Assembly (NCBI GenBank): GCA_021647465.1
Contig: JAKIUQ010000001.1
Span: 186,001-250,000 of the forward strand
Direction of reading: 5' to 3'
From: Emcibacter sp.
GTDB lineage: Bacteria > Pseudomonadota > Alphaproteobacteria > Sphingomonadales > Emcibacteraceae
Length of the DNA: 64,000 nt
The position numbers were made by a program, and so were the translations under genes. Shown one piece after another: positions 62,552-64,000 of this stretch. The notes beneath the pieces were generated by a model. The model was not told the DNA's origin and searched no databases. It was given only the letters and a program-made list of their open reading frames with translations. Position 1 is the stretch's first letter; every line of letters starts with the position of its first letter.

Positions 62552-63484
62552 AAAAAAATCTATTTCCTGCCAAAGATAATCACGATATTTATCTTTCTCG
62601 CGATAGATTTCATGTCTGGATCCTTCAATTGTAACAACATTAAAATTATCATGGCCAATGAATAATTCTGCGCTGGCAGCGCTTTTCACAACCTGATCTG
62701 ATCCGGCCAAGGCAATAAGAATTGGGATGGATATTTTATCCAGAAAACCCGAGCTTTGAATTTTCTGAGTGCTTTCCATGGCCTTGTTAAGCCAGCCAAA
62801 GGTCGCTCCACCGACATATAACGCGGGATTAGATTCAATTATTTCGGCTTCCACATCATATCTTGCTTTATCATGGGTTAATAATTTTTGGCGAATTAAA
62901 TTCCGGTCTTTGGAAAAAACAGCGGCTTGACCGAAGGCAAAGGACGTACTGAAGCCAATTTTGCACGCAAGACGAATAATGAATTTGGTCACAGCAGAGA
63001 TCACTGAATTGCCCAGATTGAATTCTATCATAGGCGCCATAATAACGGCTTTTTTAATAACGCCGGGATAATCATGCAGATATCTCAGGCATAAATGTCC
63101 GCCCATGGAATGGCCCACCAAGAAAACGGGGATATCTTTTGCCCGGGGGTCAGCCATGACTATTTTTGAGATAAATTCATTTAAATCATCTGAAAAATCG
63201 TCAAAAATCTCTGCGTGACTTTTTGACCTGTCGGGCAACATTCGGTCTGATAAACCCTGACCGCGATTATCCAATGTATAAACGGCAAAATCACGTTTAA
63301 GAAAATCGGAAATAAATTCCGAATATTTTTCCATATATTCCCGGTGACCATTCACAAGAACAATAATACCCCGGCTGTCATCTTCAGACGGCCAGCAGGC
63401 CGTCCGTATATTCGTGCCATCACGCATCGCCAGATATTGAATCTGTCCCTGTCGATCCAAAGCGGGAAAATCTTTCCAAAGCAT
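62537..63484 (-). CDS. Lysophospholipase/monoglyceride lipase-like alpha/beta hydrolase
   Basis: A 315-residue hydrolase of the PldB/monoacylglycerol-lipase group. The N-terminal FPALDRQGQIQYLAMRDGTNIRTACWP is the usual opening, followed by VNGHREYMEKYSEF (oxyanion hole), TLDNRGQGLSDR, and the nucleophile elbow VGHSMGGHLCLRYL. The acidic and histidine members lie in AGSDQVV and GSRHEIYRE. There is no signal peptide, so it acts in the cytoplasm or at the inner membrane face. The specific substrate is not known. It converges with the phosphatase gene with a 15-base overlap. Confidence 0.88.
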   Translation of the reverse strand: MLWKDFPALDRQGQIQYLAMRDGTNIRTACWPSEDDSRGIIVLVNGHREYMEKYSEFISDFLKRDFAVYTLDNRGQGLSDRMLPDRSKSHAEIFDDFSDDLNEFISKIVMADPRAKDIPVFLVGHSMGGHLCLRYLHDYPGVIKKAVIMAPMIEFNLGNSVISAVTKFIIRLACKIGFSTSFAFGQAAVFSKDRNLIRQKLLTHDKARYDVEAEIIESNPALYVGGATFGWLNKAMESTQKIQSSGFLDKISIPILIALAGSDQVVKSAASAELFIGHDNFNVVTIEGSRHEIYREKDKYRDYLWQEIDFFLGIK

Positions 63485-63593
63485 AATTTCGTAAACCTTT
63501 TCTATTTTGCCTGAAGTTTACGCAAAAAAGAAATTTACTCAATTAAAAAATTTTCAAAGCCGCTCTTATGTTTGTTTCTTTATTTTGCCAGAT

Positions 63594-64000
63594 TTATTTT
63601 GAAAGACGTAAGTTGGAAAGCTCTTTGGCAATTTTTTTGAAAGCATTTTGCAAAGAAGCCTTATCCGGCGCATGATAATAATAGTCATCATCAGTCGCTA
63701 CATATTTCAAAAGATCAACCAGACTTGCGTTGCTGTTGGCAAACTGAATGGTGTAAATCAGAATTTCATCATCATTATCAAAATTTTCATCATTTTTATT
63801 TTTAATGGCATCCGCCAGATCCCTTAAACGATTGTCCCGCCGTGACCTAGAATGAAAGCCATTATTATAGGCGTCCGCATTCCGAACCGTATTCGTCCCA
63901 TCTGTCAACAAGATAATAGCTTTATGTTTAACATAGGTTTCACTTTCGACAACAGTCGCTTCGTCAAAAGGCTCTCCCGGTGTTATCACCCGCCACGCCC
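63594..64000 (-). CDS. TadG-like von Willebrand factor A protein, N-terminus cut by window edge
   Basis: The frame is open to base 64000 and stops at 63594, so only about 135 C-terminal residues are seen. The sequence KHKAIILLTDGTNTVRN is the VWA fourth strand with the TDG motif, followed by IKNKNDENFDNDDEILIYTIQFA, SLVDLLKYVATDDDYYYHAPDKASLQNAFKKIAKELSNLRLSK. The ending pattern (YYxAPDxxxLxxAFxxIAxxLSxLRLS) is typical of pilus-assembly TadG/TadE-like proteins of Flp/Tad systems in alphaproteobacteria. Other tad genes would lie beyond the edge. Confidence 0.85.
   Translation of the reverse strand, partial: AWRVITPGEPFDEATVVESETYVKHKAIILLTDGTNTVRNADAYNNGFHSRSRRDNRLRDLADAIKNKNDENFDNDDEILIYTIQFANSNASLVDLLKYVATDDDYYYHAPDKASLQNAFKKIAKELSNLRLSK

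Noticed and set aside
1..64000. CRISPR array, prophage, transposase or defence island
   Set aside because: I found no regularly spaced repeats and no intact phage, transposase, toxin-antitoxin or restriction genes; the only mobile trace is the tRNA-Leu scar.

Overview
The window is a stretch of ordinary chromosome from a free-living alphaproteobacterium. The evidence is the adjacent divK-pleD pair, the alphaproteobacterial DUF3572 protein, and two gene orders I recognise from that class: a minus-strand run ruvX-pyrB-pyrC-like-plsY-dprA-topA-rnr-rpmG, and a plus-strand run mltB-rlpA-dac-tmk-holB-metG-tatD-MBL hydrolase. The DNA looks moderately AT-rich. I cannot place it below class; Emcibacterales, Kordiimonadales or Sneathiellales would be guesses.

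Layout. 1-2.1 kb: a cut diguanylate cyclase and three small minus-strand genes (MmcQ/YjbR, HAD, DUF3572). 2.2-4.0 kb: divK and pleD, closed by a two-way terminator shared with rpmG. 4.0-13.9 kb: the minus-strand housekeeping run (RNase R, topoisomerase I, DprA, PlsY, pyrimidine genes, RuvX). 13.95-16 kb: a TPP riboswitch and thiC. 16-16.5 kb: a palindromic repeat and a decayed gene. 16.5-20.1 kb: fhs, a polysaccharide flippase and tRNA-Ser. 20.3-28.3 kb: the envelope, nucleotide, replication and translation operon. 28.3-31.1 kb: an MFS transporter, a cyclophilin and RluA. 31.1-35.5 kb: an ABC exporter of the YbbAP type divergent from a TesA-type esterase, then a small secreted protein. 35.6-41.2 kb: a hydrolase, a ketopantoate reductase-like enzyme, cysE with two cysteine desulfurases, and another hydrolase. 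41.2-50.5 kb: anmK, tyrS, a giant AsmA/YhdP-like protein, glnE and bcp. 50.6-51.0 kb: the scar of an integrated element at tRNA-Leu. 51.1-53.4 kb: cysH, an orphan FliN domain, lipB and a lipoprotein. 53.4-59.3 kb: acyP, pccA, pccB, a degenerate HPt/receiver protein and a quinone oxidoreductase. 59.4-64 kb: typA, an unknown small gene, an inositol-phosphatase-type histidinol phosphatase, a lysophospholipase-like hydrolase and a cut TadG-like protein.

The genes mainly serve core functions: cell-cycle and c-di-GMP signalling, nucleic-acid metabolism, pyrimidine, thiamine, cysteine/Fe-S and lipoate synthesis, peptidoglycan remodelling, propionyl-CoA carboxylation and nitrogen control. I found no CRISPR array, prophage, secretion-system cluster or defence island, and no convincing new multi-gene system. 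The points most worth a second look are the tRNA-Leu integration scar, the dihydroorotase homologue that has lost its metal ligands, the protein whose HPt-like and receiver-like domains have both lost their phosphorylation residues, the decayed gene after thiC, and several unexplained inverted and direct repeats.
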